Positions 9,426-18,763 are shown, counted from the first letter of the stretch. The stretch: 64,000 nt of DNA from Asaia sp037151935 (GCF_051628905.1 NZ_CP157575.1:1612001-1676000); one strand, 5' to 3'. Notes: generated by a model not told the origin, from the letters alone. A program made the numbers and translations.

Positions 9426-10139
9426 CTAATTGGCGCGCAAGGCCTCTACAGCGCCCATGGCGGCAAGATCCCATCTGATCTGTAGCGGCTGCGTGCCCTT
9501 GTAGGCGCCGACATGCACATGCGGGTTGCGCGCCACCCCGTTATTGCCGTCCACGGCCACCACATCGCCCGCTTTCACCCGATCGCCCGCCTTGACCCGG
9601 ATATCCTGCACATGGGCATAGGCGACCATCACGCCATCATGACGCCTGAACAGGATCACGCTCGCAGGCGGTTTACCCATGGTTCCGGGCTGATTGGTTA
9701 CCGGATTGACGTGCACATAGGTCACCACGGCATCGAAGGGCGCATGGACGGGGGCCTGCCATCCATACCAATCCTCGTTTTTCTCTCCCGTGCCTTTGTA
9801 TAGCCGGTTAAACCCTCCGGCATCCGACGCCCCGCCAACGACCATGCAATCCGTGCCGAGCGCATCACCCGCTGTCACGAGCTGACCCTGCGGATGCTCG
9901 CCACAGACAAAGGGTCGATCAAAGAGCGGTGCCAGTGTGACCTGACCGATGTTTTTCGGATCCTGAATGATGTCCTCGAAGCCGGGAGGCAGGTCCATGG
10001 CCTTGAGCTTTTCATGATAGGCCCGCAGCAGAGCCGTACTGGGCGTTGCAAAGGCATGACCAATCAGAATGGGGCCGATCATAAGGGGACCAGTCAGCGC
10101 AAGAGAGGCAAGAGCAATAATCTTCCTGGCAGACTTCAT
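9426..10139 (-). CDS. exported M23-like peptidase (LytM/lysostaphin fold)
   Basis: Protein of 237 aa with an N-terminal signal peptide or anchor (MKSARKIIALASLALTG...) and an M23 domain. The C-terminal half has the family features YAHVQDI, VKAGDRVKAGDVVAVDGNNG and the metal-site HxH (H207, H209 in NPHVHVGAYKG). The upstream H-x3-D motif is not in its usual form: the aligned region reads GEKNEDWYGWQAPVHAP, with Glu where the first His is expected. It may be a weakened or inactive peptidoglycan endopeptidase. The start at 10139 is chosen for the signal peptide and the GAAGGG upstream; an earlier frame extends without coding character. Divergent from the antiporter. Confidence 0.75.
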   Translation of the reverse strand: MKSARKIIALASLALTGPLMIGPILIGHAFATPSTALLRAYHEKLKAMDLPPGFEDIIQDPKNIGQVTLAPLFDRPFVCGEHPQGQLVTAGDALGTDCMVVGGASDAGGFNRLYKGTGEKNEDWYGWQAPVHAPFDAVVTYVHVNPVTNQPGTMGKPPASVILFRRHDGVMVAYAHVQDIRVKAGDRVKAGDVVAVDGNNGVARNPHVHVGAYKGTQPLQIRWDLAAMGAVEALRAN

Positions 10140-10367
10140 GAGGCTTACCCTTCTTTTTCCGGCCTCTGCGAGGGACAAGGATAATGCAGGCGTATCCGGC
10201 ACAAACGAGTCCTGCTGCGCACGAGGCCGCTCATCATGCCTGTCGGGATGACATAATGTGAGTGTCTCGACGAAAGAGGTGCGTTCACGTTCTCTTGGGT
10301 TACAATGCCCTATCCTCGCCCTGATCGCCCGCCTCTGACGCCCGGCTCCTGACATATCGAAGGTTTC

Positions 10368-11618
10368 ATGTCCTCACTCAGCCTGTTTGCCATTCTGCTG
10401 ACGCTTTGCACCGTTTGCGGCATTCTCAACTACAAGCTGCTGCGCCTGCCCATGACGATCGGCATTCTGCTCATCGCCATGATCGGGTCGCTCGTGGTGA
10501 AAGGGCTGGACCTTGCCCTGCCCGATGTCGATCTGCACACCCTGCCAATGACGCTTCTGGCCTCGGCCGATCTGCCGGGCAATCTGCTCGACGGGGCGCT
10601 GTCCTTTCTGCTTTTTGCAGGGGCGTTGCAGGTCGATACGCGAGAGCTGATGGCACGGAAGTTCTCCGTTCTCTTTCTCGCCATCGTGGGGACCATTATC
10701 GCCGTTTTCCTCCTCGGGGGGGCCATGTACTGGGTGATGGCAGCCGTCGGTCTGCCTATGCCCTTTCTCTGGTGCGTCGTGCTCGGCGCCATTCTCGCCC
10801 CTACGGACCCGGTTTCTGTGGTGGGTATGCTGCGCCGCCTCGGTCTGCCGGGGCCCATACAGGCTATTTTTGCAGGCGAGAGCCTGTTCAATGATGGGGT
10901 GAGCATCGTCATTTTCGGCCTCGCCATGACGCTCGTAACCGGAGAGGCGCATCACCTGACCCTGCTCGACGCGGTTGAGGCATTCGGTCTCGAAGCTGTT
11001 GGCGGTAGTGCGCTGGGTTTTGTCGCTGGTATGATCGGCCTGCTCTGTTTTCGGGCGGCGCGCGACAGCCACCTCCAGCTTCTGGTCTCGCTCAGCCTAG
11101 CGGCAGGCACGTTCAGCCTGGCTCATGCATTGGGCATGTCCGGCCCCATCGCTGTAGTGGTGGCAGGGCTCTGCCTCGGTAGCGAACGCGCTAAAAGCGC
11201 CATGGACGATCATGCCCGCGAGGAGCTCAACAGCTTCTGGACGCTGGTCGATGAGGTTCTGAACGCGCTGCTTTTCCTGATGATCGGCTTCGAGGTGCTG
11301 GCCACTATTCCGGGCATGCACGCTCTTTGGGCCCTGCTTCTCGGTATTCCGCTCTCGATTGCTGCGCGTGCGCTGAGCGTGTTTCTCGCCATCCTACCGA
11401 TCCATCTTTATGGAGAAGATCGCGGGCGTATGCTGGCGGTGCTGACCTGGGGCGGCCTGCGCGGGGGTATTTCGCTTTCACTTGCCCTCACCCTGCCAGC
11501 AGGGCCGATGAAAGATATTCTGGCGCCTATCTGCTATGGGATCGTCGTCTTCACCATCCTGGTTCAGGGGCTGAGCATGGAGCGCGTGGCTCTGCACTTC
11601 TACCCCAAGAGCAAATAG
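10368..11618 (+). CDS. Na+/H+ antiporter, CPA1/NhaP family
   Basis: Inner-membrane cation/proton antiporter of 416 aa with about 12 hydrophobic helices. Diagnostic CPA1 motifs are GAILAPTDPVSVVGML in the core and FAGESLFNDGVSIV, where the Asn-Asp pair is the ion-binding site. The long cytoplasmic C-terminal domain of some NhaP proteins is missing. It would help pH and sodium homeostasis in an acid-producing organism (inference). It converges with comEC with only three bases between stop codons and no visible terminator. Confidence 0.9.
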   Translation: MSSLSLFAILLTLCTVCGILNYKLLRLPMTIGILLIAMIGSLVVKGLDLALPDVDLHTLPMTLLASADLPGNLLDGALSFLLFAGALQVDTRELMARKFSVLFLAIVGTIIAVFLLGGAMYWVMAAVGLPMPFLWCVVLGAILAPTDPVSVVGMLRRLGLPGPIQAIFAGESLFNDGVSIVIFGLAMTLVTGEAHHLTLLDAVEAFGLEAVGGSALGFVAGMIGLLCFRAARDSHLQLLVSLSLAAGTFSLAHALGMSGPIAVVVAGLCLGSERAKSAMDDHAREELNSFWTLVDEVLNALLFLMIGFEVLATIPGMHALWALLLGIPLSIAARALSVFLAILPIHLYGEDRGRMLAVLTWGGLRGGISLSLALTLPAGPMKDILAPICYGIVVFTILVQGLSMERVALHFYPKSK

Positions 11619-11621
11619 CCC

Positions 11622-13721
11622 CTACTCTGCCTGCGCCAGAGGCAGGTTCGGCACGCCGCGAAAACCGACACGCGGCACCCAGAGCCGTGCGCCGCGCCAG
11701 GAGCGATCTGAGATGCGTTTCAGGCCATCTCCCTTCGCCCCTAACGAGACTGCCCCATCGCGCCATACGGTAAAGCGGTCGATGAAACCGCCTGGATGAC
11801 AGCCTTCGGGCAAGGGAACGGCGCTGACGATAAAAACACCTCCCTGACAAGCCGAGCCTCGGCTTTCAGGAGAGGGCAGCGTGAACCAGATGACGACAGA
11901 CTGACCATGCGACAGGAGAGTGCAGCCAGTCGCTGTGCAGGTGGAACTGGCGGCACTCGCCATTACGGGCAGGGGCCAGGCGCGCTGCCATGCCTCGAGA
12001 ACATGATTTTCGAGCCCGTTATGTGGCCCGGCCACCCAGTGGCGATCCTCCTGAAAGGCGATCGCTCCGGCATCGGGTGACACCAGCAGAACAGGGGTTT
12101 CACCAAAAACGGGTGACGCCACGCCAAACACGATGAGAGGCAGAAACCCGAAACGCGCCCGCCCCCGCCAAAGACATAATCCAGCCAATCCGGCCATGTA
12201 GAGTATCAGCCCCCACCAGGCCATGCGCGGAACCGGCACATGCGCCAGCGGGAAAGCCGCGACACGCTCGGCGAGAAAAGAGATCAGACCGATCCCCTGC
12301 CCCATGACCCAGAGCGGCACCCCCGACAGACCGAGCGGCATGAGCAGCAGCGCGCAAAGTCCCGCAGGCATGACGCAGAATGCGGCAATCGGCACGGCCA
12401 GAAGATTGGCCAGCACGAACCAGGGCTGAAAACTGCCGAAACCCGCCATGACCAGAGGCAGGGTCGCGCCCCCGGCCAGCGCGCTCGTAAGGGAGAGCAG
12501 GGCCAGATGATGCCCTATCCCGTTTTTCTTCCCCTGCTCGGCGCGTCTGACGAAATGAGGACGTAACGCCTCATAACCGGCAATCAGCGCCATGACGGCG
12601 GCGAACGACATCTGGAAAGACAGATCGAGCACAAGAACGGGCGAGGCCATCAGCAGGACGAGCGCGACCAATGCCAGAGAACGCATGGACAGCACGCGCC
12701 GCCCGCTCAAAAGGGCCAGTGTCGCCAGCCCTGCCATGCCCAGACTGCGCAAGGCGGGGAGATGAAACCCGGTGAGTGCGACATAGACCACCCCGGCCAG
12801 CAGGGCCAGGAGAGCGGCAATCTCACGGCAAGGCAGGCGCAGACCTAGCCAGGGCCAGAGCACCAGCGCCTGCCGGGTCACAACGAATACCGCCCCCATG
12901 ACCAACCCCAGATGCAGCCCAGCGACGGCGAGAATATGGGCAAGCCCCGACGCCGCATAAGCTGCACGGCTCTGCTGGCTTATCCCCTCGCCATGACCGG
13001 CCAGAAGAGTCGAGGCGATGGCCGCGCGCTGGCCCGAAAGATGACGGGCGATTTCCGCCGCGATCCGAACGCGCCATCGCCCGAGAGCATAGCCCTGCGG
13101 AGCCTGCACGATGTCGGGCACACCGAGCACCCGCCCCGTTCCGGCCAGACCATTAAACCAGGATTCTCTCTGACGATCGCGCCCACCGGGGAAATCGGGC
13201 CAGTCAGGCGGCCTCAACACGGCGCGCAATCGCACCACCATGCCCGGCGCATAATTCTGGCTGTCATGGGTGAAGAGCAGCAAATCGCGTTTCAAAGGCG
13301 CCATGCCGATATCGACCCCTGTTTCGAACACAGCCTGTCTGAGCCGCAGGCGTTGCAGGATCTGCCCCTCTTCACCGCTGCTCGTCACATCGGCAATCAC
13401 GCCCCGCATCGTCACCCCCAGCGACGGCAGGGCGGGCATAGGCGGCTGACGCCAGGCCTGACCGCGCGCCGCCAGAAACCCCAGACTGGCCATCAGCACG
13501 GCAAAACCGAACCCGCGTGTCGTCAGGCGCGGCCAGCCGAGTGACAGCATCATCAGACCCAGAGCGGCGCAGGCACTCGCTCGTCCATAGCCAGGCTCAT
13601 ATCGGGGAAGGAAATAAAGCAGGCTTCCTAGAGCCCAGGCGACGGGCAGCCATCCCGCCAAGGCACGCCCTTGGGAAAGGAGGCGGGATTCCAGACTGGC
13701 TATGATGCGCGCAGGGTTCAT
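11622..13721 (-). CDS. comEC: ComEC/Rec2 DNA-uptake channel protein
   Basis: Polytopic inner-membrane protein of 699 aa that carries single-stranded DNA into the cytoplasm during natural transformation. An N-terminal DUF4131 region (about 30-200) is followed by the Competence domain (about 220-510) with the hallmark LAHILAVAGLHLGLVMG. A C-terminal beta-lactamase-like domain (about 540-690) is present, but the canonical HxHxDH zinc motif is not seen, as is common in alphaproteobacteria. The chosen ATG at 13721 sits at the edge of a REP-like repeat; an ATG five codons upstream lies inside the repeat. Confidence 0.9.
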   Translation of the reverse strand: MNPARIIASLESRLLSQGRALAGWLPVAWALGSLLYFLPRYEPGYGRASACAALGLMMLSLGWPRLTTRGFGFAVLMASLGFLAARGQAWRQPPMPALPSLGVTMRGVIADVTSSGEEGQILQRLRLRQAVFETGVDIGMAPLKRDLLLFTHDSQNYAPGMVVRLRAVLRPPDWPDFPGGRDRQRESWFNGLAGTGRVLGVPDIVQAPQGYALGRWRVRIAAEIARHLSGQRAAIASTLLAGHGEGISQQSRAAYAASGLAHILAVAGLHLGLVMGAVFVVTRQALVLWPWLGLRLPCREIAALLALLAGVVYVALTGFHLPALRSLGMAGLATLALLSGRRVLSMRSLALVALVLLMASPVLVLDLSFQMSFAAVMALIAGYEALRPHFVRRAEQGKKNGIGHHLALLSLTSALAGGATLPLVMAGFGSFQPWFVLANLLAVPIAAFCVMPAGLCALLLMPLGLSGVPLWVMGQGIGLISFLAERVAAFPLAHVPVPRMAWWGLILYMAGLAGLCLWRGRARFGFLPLIVFGVASPVFGETPVLLVSPDAGAIAFQEDRHWVAGPHNGLENHVLEAWQRAWPLPVMASAASSTCTATGCTLLSHGQSVVIWFTLPSPESRGSACQGGVFIVSAVPLPEGCHPGGFIDRFTVWRDGAVSLGAKGDGLKRISDRSWRGARLWVPRVGFRGVPNLPLAQAE

Positions 13722-13770
13722 GGGGCTTTGCCCCATCCCCCACCAAAGGGCGGTCGCCCTTTGGAAACCC
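13716..13770. repeat. REP-like palindromic repeat, copy A
   Basis: Two adjacent perfect hairpins: ATGGGGC-TTT-GCCCCAT (13720-13736) and CCAAAGGGCG-GT-CGCCCTTTGG (13743-13764), with GTTC on one end and AAACCC on the other. A near-identical inverted copy lies at 14906-14957. The comEC start codon falls inside this element. Confidence 0.85.
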
Positions 13771-13784
13771 TTGACTGGGACGTG

Positions 13785-14855
13785 TCAGGGGGCGCTGGGA
13801 ACATGGTCTTGGTAGTGGCCCCAGTGTTTGACCAGCTCCGCAACGACAGGCGCACCAGCGCGCTCGTTATTGTCGAAAGCGACGTTCTGGCCGGGGCCTT
13901 CATCGCCCATCGACTGGGTAAGCGACACGCCCGGCGGCGGCATGGACGGATTAGACCCCGAACGCAACACCATGATGCGGTCAGGCGCGACATAGCCCCA
14001 TTTCGCCAGAAGCCGCATTTCCTTCTGGTTGGTCTGGCTTTCTTCATTGGTCATGACGAAAACCCCCTGATTTTTCGTCCAGAGCTTCACCCAGTCCTGC
14101 GCCCAGTTATTACGCGCCTCGCCATGCCAGTATCGCAACGCGCCAAGCGTCTCGCCCATGAGAACCATGGGTGGCTTGCTGGCGGGCAGAGTTGCAGGCC
14201 ACGCTTCGCGCCTGCGGGCGATTTCGGGATCGTCTGCCAGCTTGACGTCCTTGCTCAGATCATAGGCCCAGCGCGCCAGACCCTGATTGAGCGGATAGGC
14301 CTTGGTCAGCTCCGCCACATCGGTAACTGAACCATAATGATTAGCGTCTTTCGGCAGGGCATTGGGGCGGTCCGCACCGATCGCATAAAGCCCGTAGGGC
14401 CAGTCCTTGGGGATGGCGCGATCATCCAGTTCACGCAGCGCATCGCCATCGACCACCCAGCGCGCCCAGGCCACGCTGCCGACCGACGCCAGATTCGGAT
14501 TGACGCCCGAGATACCGGTGAAGATCCAGTATGTTTTTTTCAGATCGAAAGCCGGATCGAGCGCAAGCGCCATCAACTCGCTCGGCCCCGAACGCAACAC
14601 CAGCCCGTAAACTCCCTGCGCATTGCGTCGCAGAATCGGCTCTTTCACGCCGCGCACCGTCACGGACTCGGTCAGATGCTCTCGCTCGACCCAATCCTGA
14701 TATTCGCCCGGTGCATCGCCCGTATCGGCGCCATTTTCCCACCCGGCGACAATAATCACCTTGGGCGTAACAGGATCCGCCGCGAGAGCGGGCACGGCAC
14801 TCCCCAGACAGAGCGCAGCAGAAACAAGAAGCTTACACGAAAAAGATCTTTTCAT
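13785..14855 (-). CDS. purine nucleoside permease (NUP) family protein, exported
   Basis: Protein of 356 aa with a clear signal peptide (MKRSFSCKLLVSAALCLGSAVPALA), then the NUP domain: KVIIVAGWENGADTGDAPGE, YWIFTGISGVNPNLASVGSV, a central YGLYAIGADRPN and the terminal VMTNEESQ / ALRYWHGEARNNW segment. The family name comes from a yeast nucleoside transporter, but the fold resembles nucleoside phosphorylases, so a periplasmic nucleoside-binding or -processing role is likely. The start at 14855 gives the signal peptide; an upstream in-frame extension would run through the second REP copy. The gene is bracketed by inverted REP-like repeats. Confidence 0.85.
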   Translation of the reverse strand: MKRSFSCKLLVSAALCLGSAVPALAADPVTPKVIIVAGWENGADTGDAPGEYQDWVEREHLTESVTVRGVKEPILRRNAQGVYGLVLRSGPSELMALALDPAFDLKKTYWIFTGISGVNPNLASVGSVAWARWVVDGDALRELDDRAIPKDWPYGLYAIGADRPNALPKDANHYGSVTDVAELTKAYPLNQGLARWAYDLSKDVKLADDPEIARRREAWPATLPASKPPMVLMGETLGALRYWHGEARNNWAQDWVKLWTKNQGVFVMTNEESQTNQKEMRLLAKWGYVAPDRIMVLRSGSNPSMPPPGVSLTQSMGDEGPGQNVAFDNNERAGAPVVAELVKHWGHYQDHVPSAP

Positions 14856-14905
14856 ATCGATACCGTGACATCGAATACCACCCCATGCAAATCCTCCAGC
14901 AAACG

Positions 14906-14957
14906 GGTTCCCAAAGGGCGACCGCCCTTTGGCGGGGTATGGGGCAGAGCCCCATGA
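14906..14957. repeat. REP-like palindromic repeat, copy B (inverted)
   Basis: Inverted copy of the 13716-13770 element: CCAAAGGGCG-AC-CGCCCTTTGG (14911-14932) and ATGGGGC-AGA-GCCCCAT (14939-14955), ending ATGAAC. Loops differ while stems are conserved, as expected if the structure is under selection. It lies upstream of gltX and of the divergent NUP gene. Confidence 0.85.
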
Positions 14958-15133
14958 ACAAAACCGCAGCGCCGAGCCGCATCTACAGCGCGCTGCCCCG
15001 CTCCCCGCAAAGGAGCGCGCCCCTTTCATCCCCTTTCAGGTGTTTCAGGCGGATCAAGATGAAGCGTGTGATCGCCCGCTCAACAAAGCGCGCTCAGGTA
15101 GTGTGACGGGCTCGATCGTGCTATGGAGCCGCC

Positions 15134-16540
15134 ATGACCGTTCGCACACGCTTTGCCCCTTCTCCCACCGGCTTGCTGCATATCGGCAATGCCCGTGCGG
15201 CCCTCTTCAATTTCCTTTTCGCCCGCCACCATGGCGGGCAATTCCTGCTCAGAATCGAGGATACGGATCGCGAGCGCTCCACGCAGCGCGCGGTGGATGT
15301 GATCTTCGAGGGTCTGGCCTGGATGGGGATCGTGGCGGATGAGGAACCCGTGTTCCAGTCCACGCGACAGGGGCGCCATACGGAAGTGGCGCAGGAATTG
15401 CTGGCCAAGGGTCTGGCCTATCGCTGCTATTGCACCGCCGATGAGCTGAAACAGATGCGCGAAGACGCCATCGCGAACGGCCAGCCGCCTCGCTATAACG
15501 GCATGTGGCGCGATCGCGACCCGTCCGAAGCCCCTGAGGGCGCGCCTTTTGCCGTGCGCCTGAAGGCACCGCGCGATGGCGAGACGGTGATCAACGATCT
15601 GGTCCAGGGCGAGGTCCGCGTGGCCAATGCCGAAATGGACGATCTGATCATCCTGCGCTCTGACGGCACACCGACTTACCTCCATGCCGTGGTCTGCGAC
15701 GACCATGACATGGCCATCACCCATGTCATTCGCGGTGACGACCATCTGACGAACACCTTTCGTCAGGCCATGATCTATCGCGCCATGGGCTGGGATCTGC
15801 CGCATTTCGCCCATCTGCCGCTCATTCACGGCCCCGATGGCGCCAAGCTGTCGAAGCGTCACGGCGCCCAGTCGGTGGTGGAGTTCCGCGATGAGGGCTT
15901 TCTGCCGGAAGCGCTGTGCAACTACCTGCTGCGTCTGGGCTGGGGTCATGGCGATGCCGAGATCCTGAACCGCGAAGAACAGATCCGCCTGTTCGATCTC
16001 GATGGGGTGGGCCGGTCGCCCTCGCGTATGGATTACGTCAAGCTGACCCATCTCAATGGCGTCTATATGCGCGAGGCCGATAATGCCCGCCTGACCGACG
16101 ACGTGATCGAGCGTCTGAAAGAGCGCGAGGACATCACGGTCGATGACGTGCTGCGCGCGCGCGTACTGACCCTCATGCCGGGGCTCAAGGAACGCGCCAA
16201 GATGCTGACCGAGCTGGCCGATAGCGCGGCTTTTCTCGGGCGCTCCCTGCCCTTCACCTATGACGCCAAGGCGCAGAAGCAGCTTTCGGAAGAAGGCAAG
16301 GATGTGCTGCGCGGTGTCGCTCAGGCGCTCGCTCTGGTCGAGCCTTTCGAGGCGGCCGCCATCGACGGTGCGCTGCGTGAGTTTGCCGAAAGCAAGGCCA
16401 TCAAACTCGGTCAGGTCGCGCAGCCCCTGCGCGCCGCCATGACCGGCAGCACGGTTTCGCCCGGCATCGATCTGACCCTGCAAGCCCTTGGCCGAGACGA
16501 GGTTCTGGCCCGTATAGGAGCCGCGATCGCGCATGGCTGA
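15134..16540 (+). CDS. gltX: glutamyl-tRNA synthetase
   Basis: Class I aminoacyl-tRNA synthetase of 468 aa charging tRNA-Glu (and tRNA-Gln where no GlnRS exists). Class I signatures are present: the HIGN motif in RFAPSPTGLLHIGNARAAL and KLSKRHGA, the KMSKS equivalent. GGAG five bases before ATG 15134 supports the start. Many alphaproteobacteria have two gltX copies; whether this copy discriminates tRNA-Glu or makes Glu-tRNA-Gln cannot be told here. It heads a tightly packed operon: pyrB begins eight bases before its stop. Confidence 0.97.
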   Translation: MTVRTRFAPSPTGLLHIGNARAALFNFLFARHHGGQFLLRIEDTDRERSTQRAVDVIFEGLAWMGIVADEEPVFQSTRQGRHTEVAQELLAKGLAYRCYCTADELKQMREDAIANGQPPRYNGMWRDRDPSEAPEGAPFAVRLKAPRDGETVINDLVQGEVRVANAEMDDLIILRSDGTPTYLHAVVCDDHDMAITHVIRGDDHLTNTFRQAMIYRAMGWDLPHFAHLPLIHGPDGAKLSKRHGAQSVVEFRDEGFLPEALCNYLLRLGWGHGDAEILNREEQIRLFDLDGVGRSPSRMDYVKLTHLNGVYMREADNARLTDDVIERLKEREDITVDDVLRARVLTLMPGLKERAKMLTELADSAAFLGRSLPFTYDAKAQKQLSEEGKDVLRGVAQALALVEPFEAAAIDGALREFAESKAIKLGQVAQPLRAAMTGSTVSPGIDLTLQALGRDEVLARIGAAIAHG

Positions 16541-17474
16541 CACGCTCGCCCGAAAGCACCATCTGCTCGGCCTCGAAGGCATGAGCGCCGAGGAGATCAC
16601 GCCTTTTCTCGATCTCGCGGCGAATTATGCCTTGCTGAGCCGCTCGCGCACTGCCCCCCGCGATGCGCTGCGCGGCCGCACCGTGATCAACATGTTCTTC
16701 GAGGACAGCACCCGCACCCGCACCAGTTTCGAGTTGGCGGGCAAGCGTCTCGGGGCCGATGTCATCAACATGACGGTGGCCACGTCTTCGGTGAACAAGG
16801 GCGAGACGCTGCTCGATACGGCTGCTACGCTGAACGCCATGCGCTGCGACCTTCTGGTCGTGCGCCATGCGCAATCGGGCGCGCCTGCCCTTCTGGCGCA
16901 AAAGGTCGAGGCCAGCGTGGTCAATGCCGGTGACGGCATGCATGAGCACCCGACACAGGCCCTGCTCGATGCGCTGACGATCAAGCGTCATCTGGGCACG
17001 CTGAACGGTCTTACCGTCGCGATATGCGGTGATGTGGGTCATAGCCGCGTGGCCCGTTCGAACATCCATCTTTTGACCGCCATGGGCAGCAAGGTGCGTC
17101 TCGTGGGCCCGCCGACGCTGGTGCCTGCCGCCATGGCCTCTCTCGGCGCCGTGTCGATCCATCACGATATGGAAAGCGGACTGCGCGACGCCGATGTGGT
17201 CATGACGCTGCGCCTGCAACGCGAGCGCATGGGCGCCGGTCTGGTGCCGAGCGCGCGCGAGTTCTTCCGATTCTATGGTGTCGATAGCCGTCGCCTTGCG
17301 CTGGCGAAGCCGGGGGCGCTGGTGATGCATCCGGGACCGATGAATCGCGGCGTCGAAATTGCGTCGGACGTGGCCGATTCGGTGCAGAGCGTCATTCAGG
17401 AACAGGTGGAAATGGGCGTCGCCGTGCGTATGGCCGTTCTCGACCGACTTTCACGCATGCGGACAGCGTCATGA
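16533..17474 (+). CDS. pyrB: aspartate carbamoyltransferase catalytic chain
   Basis: Second committed step of pyrimidine synthesis: carbamoyl phosphate plus aspartate to carbamoyl aspartate. The carbamoyl-phosphate site FFEDSTRTRTSFE, the HPTQALLDALTI region and CGDVGHSRVARSN are all intact; 313 aa is normal. It overlaps gltX by eight bases and the next gene by four. No pyrI regulatory subunit is adjacent. The neighbour is an inactive-looking dihydroorotase, the arrangement in which ATCase and a pseudo-DHOase form a holoenzyme in Pseudomonas. Confidence 0.97.
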   Translation: MADTLARKHHLLGLEGMSAEEITPFLDLAANYALLSRSRTAPRDALRGRTVINMFFEDSTRTRTSFELAGKRLGADVINMTVATSSVNKGETLLDTAATLNAMRCDLLVVRHAQSGAPALLAQKVEASVVNAGDGMHEHPTQALLDALTIKRHLGTLNGLTVAICGDVGHSRVARSNIHLLTAMGSKVRLVGPPTLVPAAMASLGAVSIHHDMESGLRDADVVMTLRLQRERMGAGLVPSAREFFRFYGVDSRRLALAKPGALVMHPGPMNRGVEIASDVADSVQSVIQEQVEMGVAVRMAVLDRLSRMRTAS

Positions 17475-18763
17475 CCGATCTCGTTTTTGAAAATGTCCGT
17501 CTGATCGACCCGGAGGCAGGAACCGATCTTTCCGGCCGCCTGCTTGTCAAGGACGGGCGTATTGCCGGTCGCGACAAGGCTGGCGCCGAAGGCAAGCCGG
17601 AAAACGCCCGGGTCATCGACGGCACGGGCGCCGTTCTGTCTCCCGGCCTGGTGGATATGCGTGTGGCCATCGGCGAACCGGGCTTCGAATATCGCGAAAC
17701 CATCGCCTCCTGCGCACGCGCCGCCGTTTCGGGCGGTGTAACGACCCTTGCCGCCCTGCCGAACTCCAAGCCCGCCATCGACGAGCCCGCCCTCGTGCGT
17801 CTGCTGCGCGGGCGTGGCGAAGAGACCGGTCTGGTCAGCATCCTGCCCTATGGCGCCCTGACAAAGGGGTGCAATGGCGAGGAAATGGCCGAACTCGGCA
17901 TGCTGCGCGAAGCGGGTGCGGTCGCCTTTACCGATGGCATCCACGCCATTGCCGACACCAAGCGCATGCGCCAGCTTCTGGCTTACGCCAAGGGCATCGA
18001 CGCCCTTGTAGTGCAGCACCCTGAAGACCCCTCCCTTGCCAAGGGGGGCACGGCCACGGCCGGGGCGCTCGCGACACGTATGGGTCTGGCCCAGATTCCG
18101 GCAGCAGCTGAGGCCATTCTGATCGCACGCGATATCCGCCTCGCCGAGATGACGGGCGCAAGACTGCATTTCGGCCATGTCTCGACGGGCGAAGGTCTGG
18201 CCCTGATCCGTCAGGCCAAGGCGCGCGGACTGGCCATCACCTGCGACACGGCCCCTCCCTATTTCGCGCTCAATGAAGAGGCGATCGGCGAATTTCGTAC
18301 CTATGCCAAGCTCTCCCCGCCTTTGCGTGCAGAAGAGGATCGCCTCGCCGTCTGCGCGGCGCTGGCGGATGGGACGATCGACGCCATCGCCTCCGACCAC
18401 GCGCCTTGGGATGCCGACGACAAGCGCCTGCCCTTCGCTCAGGCCAGTGCTGGCGGAACGGGCCTGACCACCTTGCTCGGTGTCGGGCTCTCTCTCGTGC
18501 ATGAGGGCACGCTGACCCTGCCGCAGTTGATCGCCCTGATCACGCGCAACCCCGCGCGCCTGTTGGGCAGCGAAGCCGGAACGCTGCTCGACGGCGCCAG
18601 CGCCGATCTGTGCCTGTTCGAACCCGAATCCGACTGGGTGGTCGAGGCTGGCTGCCAGCCGGGCCGCGCCCAGAACACCCCGTTCGACGGACGCAGCCTC
18701 AAGGGGCGCGTTCTCGGCACGTGGAAGGCCGGGCGGCATGTCTATGGCGAGGCAGCGGCATGA
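17471..18763 (+). CDS. pyrC': dihydroorotase-like protein PyrC', metal site lost
   Basis: Amidohydrolase of 430 aa in the dihydroorotase family, translationally coupled to pyrB (ATGA). The canonical DxHVHxREPG is replaced by VDMRVAIGEPG, so both His metal ligands (positions 64 and 66) are gone. The TPHH stretch reads APPY, and only HPED, GHVSTGEG and the late SDHAPW remain. Such proteins are known non-catalytic partners that stabilise ATCase. An active dihydroorotase should therefore be elsewhere in the genome. Often annotated simply as pyrC; the inactive reading rests on the missing ligands. Confidence 0.9.
   Translation: MTDLVFENVRLIDPEAGTDLSGRLLVKDGRIAGRDKAGAEGKPENARVIDGTGAVLSPGLVDMRVAIGEPGFEYRETIASCARAAVSGGVTTLAALPNSKPAIDEPALVRLLRGRGEETGLVSILPYGALTKGCNGEEMAELGMLREAGAVAFTDGIHAIADTKRMRQLLAYAKGIDALVVQHPEDPSLAKGGTATAGALATRMGLAQIPAAAEAILIARDIRLAEMTGARLHFGHVSTGEGLALIRQAKARGLAITCDTAPPYFALNEEAIGEFRTYAKLSPPLRAEEDRLAVCAALADGTIDAIASDHAPWDADDKRLPFAQASAGGTGLTTLLGVGLSLVHEGTLTLPQLIALITRNPARLLGSEAGTLLDGASADLCLFEPESDWVVEAGCQPGRAQNTPFDGRSLKGRVLGTWKAGRHVYGEAAA

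Noticed and set aside
15080..16600. Minus-strand open frame of 506 codons over gltX
   Set aside because: Antisense shadow of gltX; such frames are common in GC-rich genes and this one has no domain.
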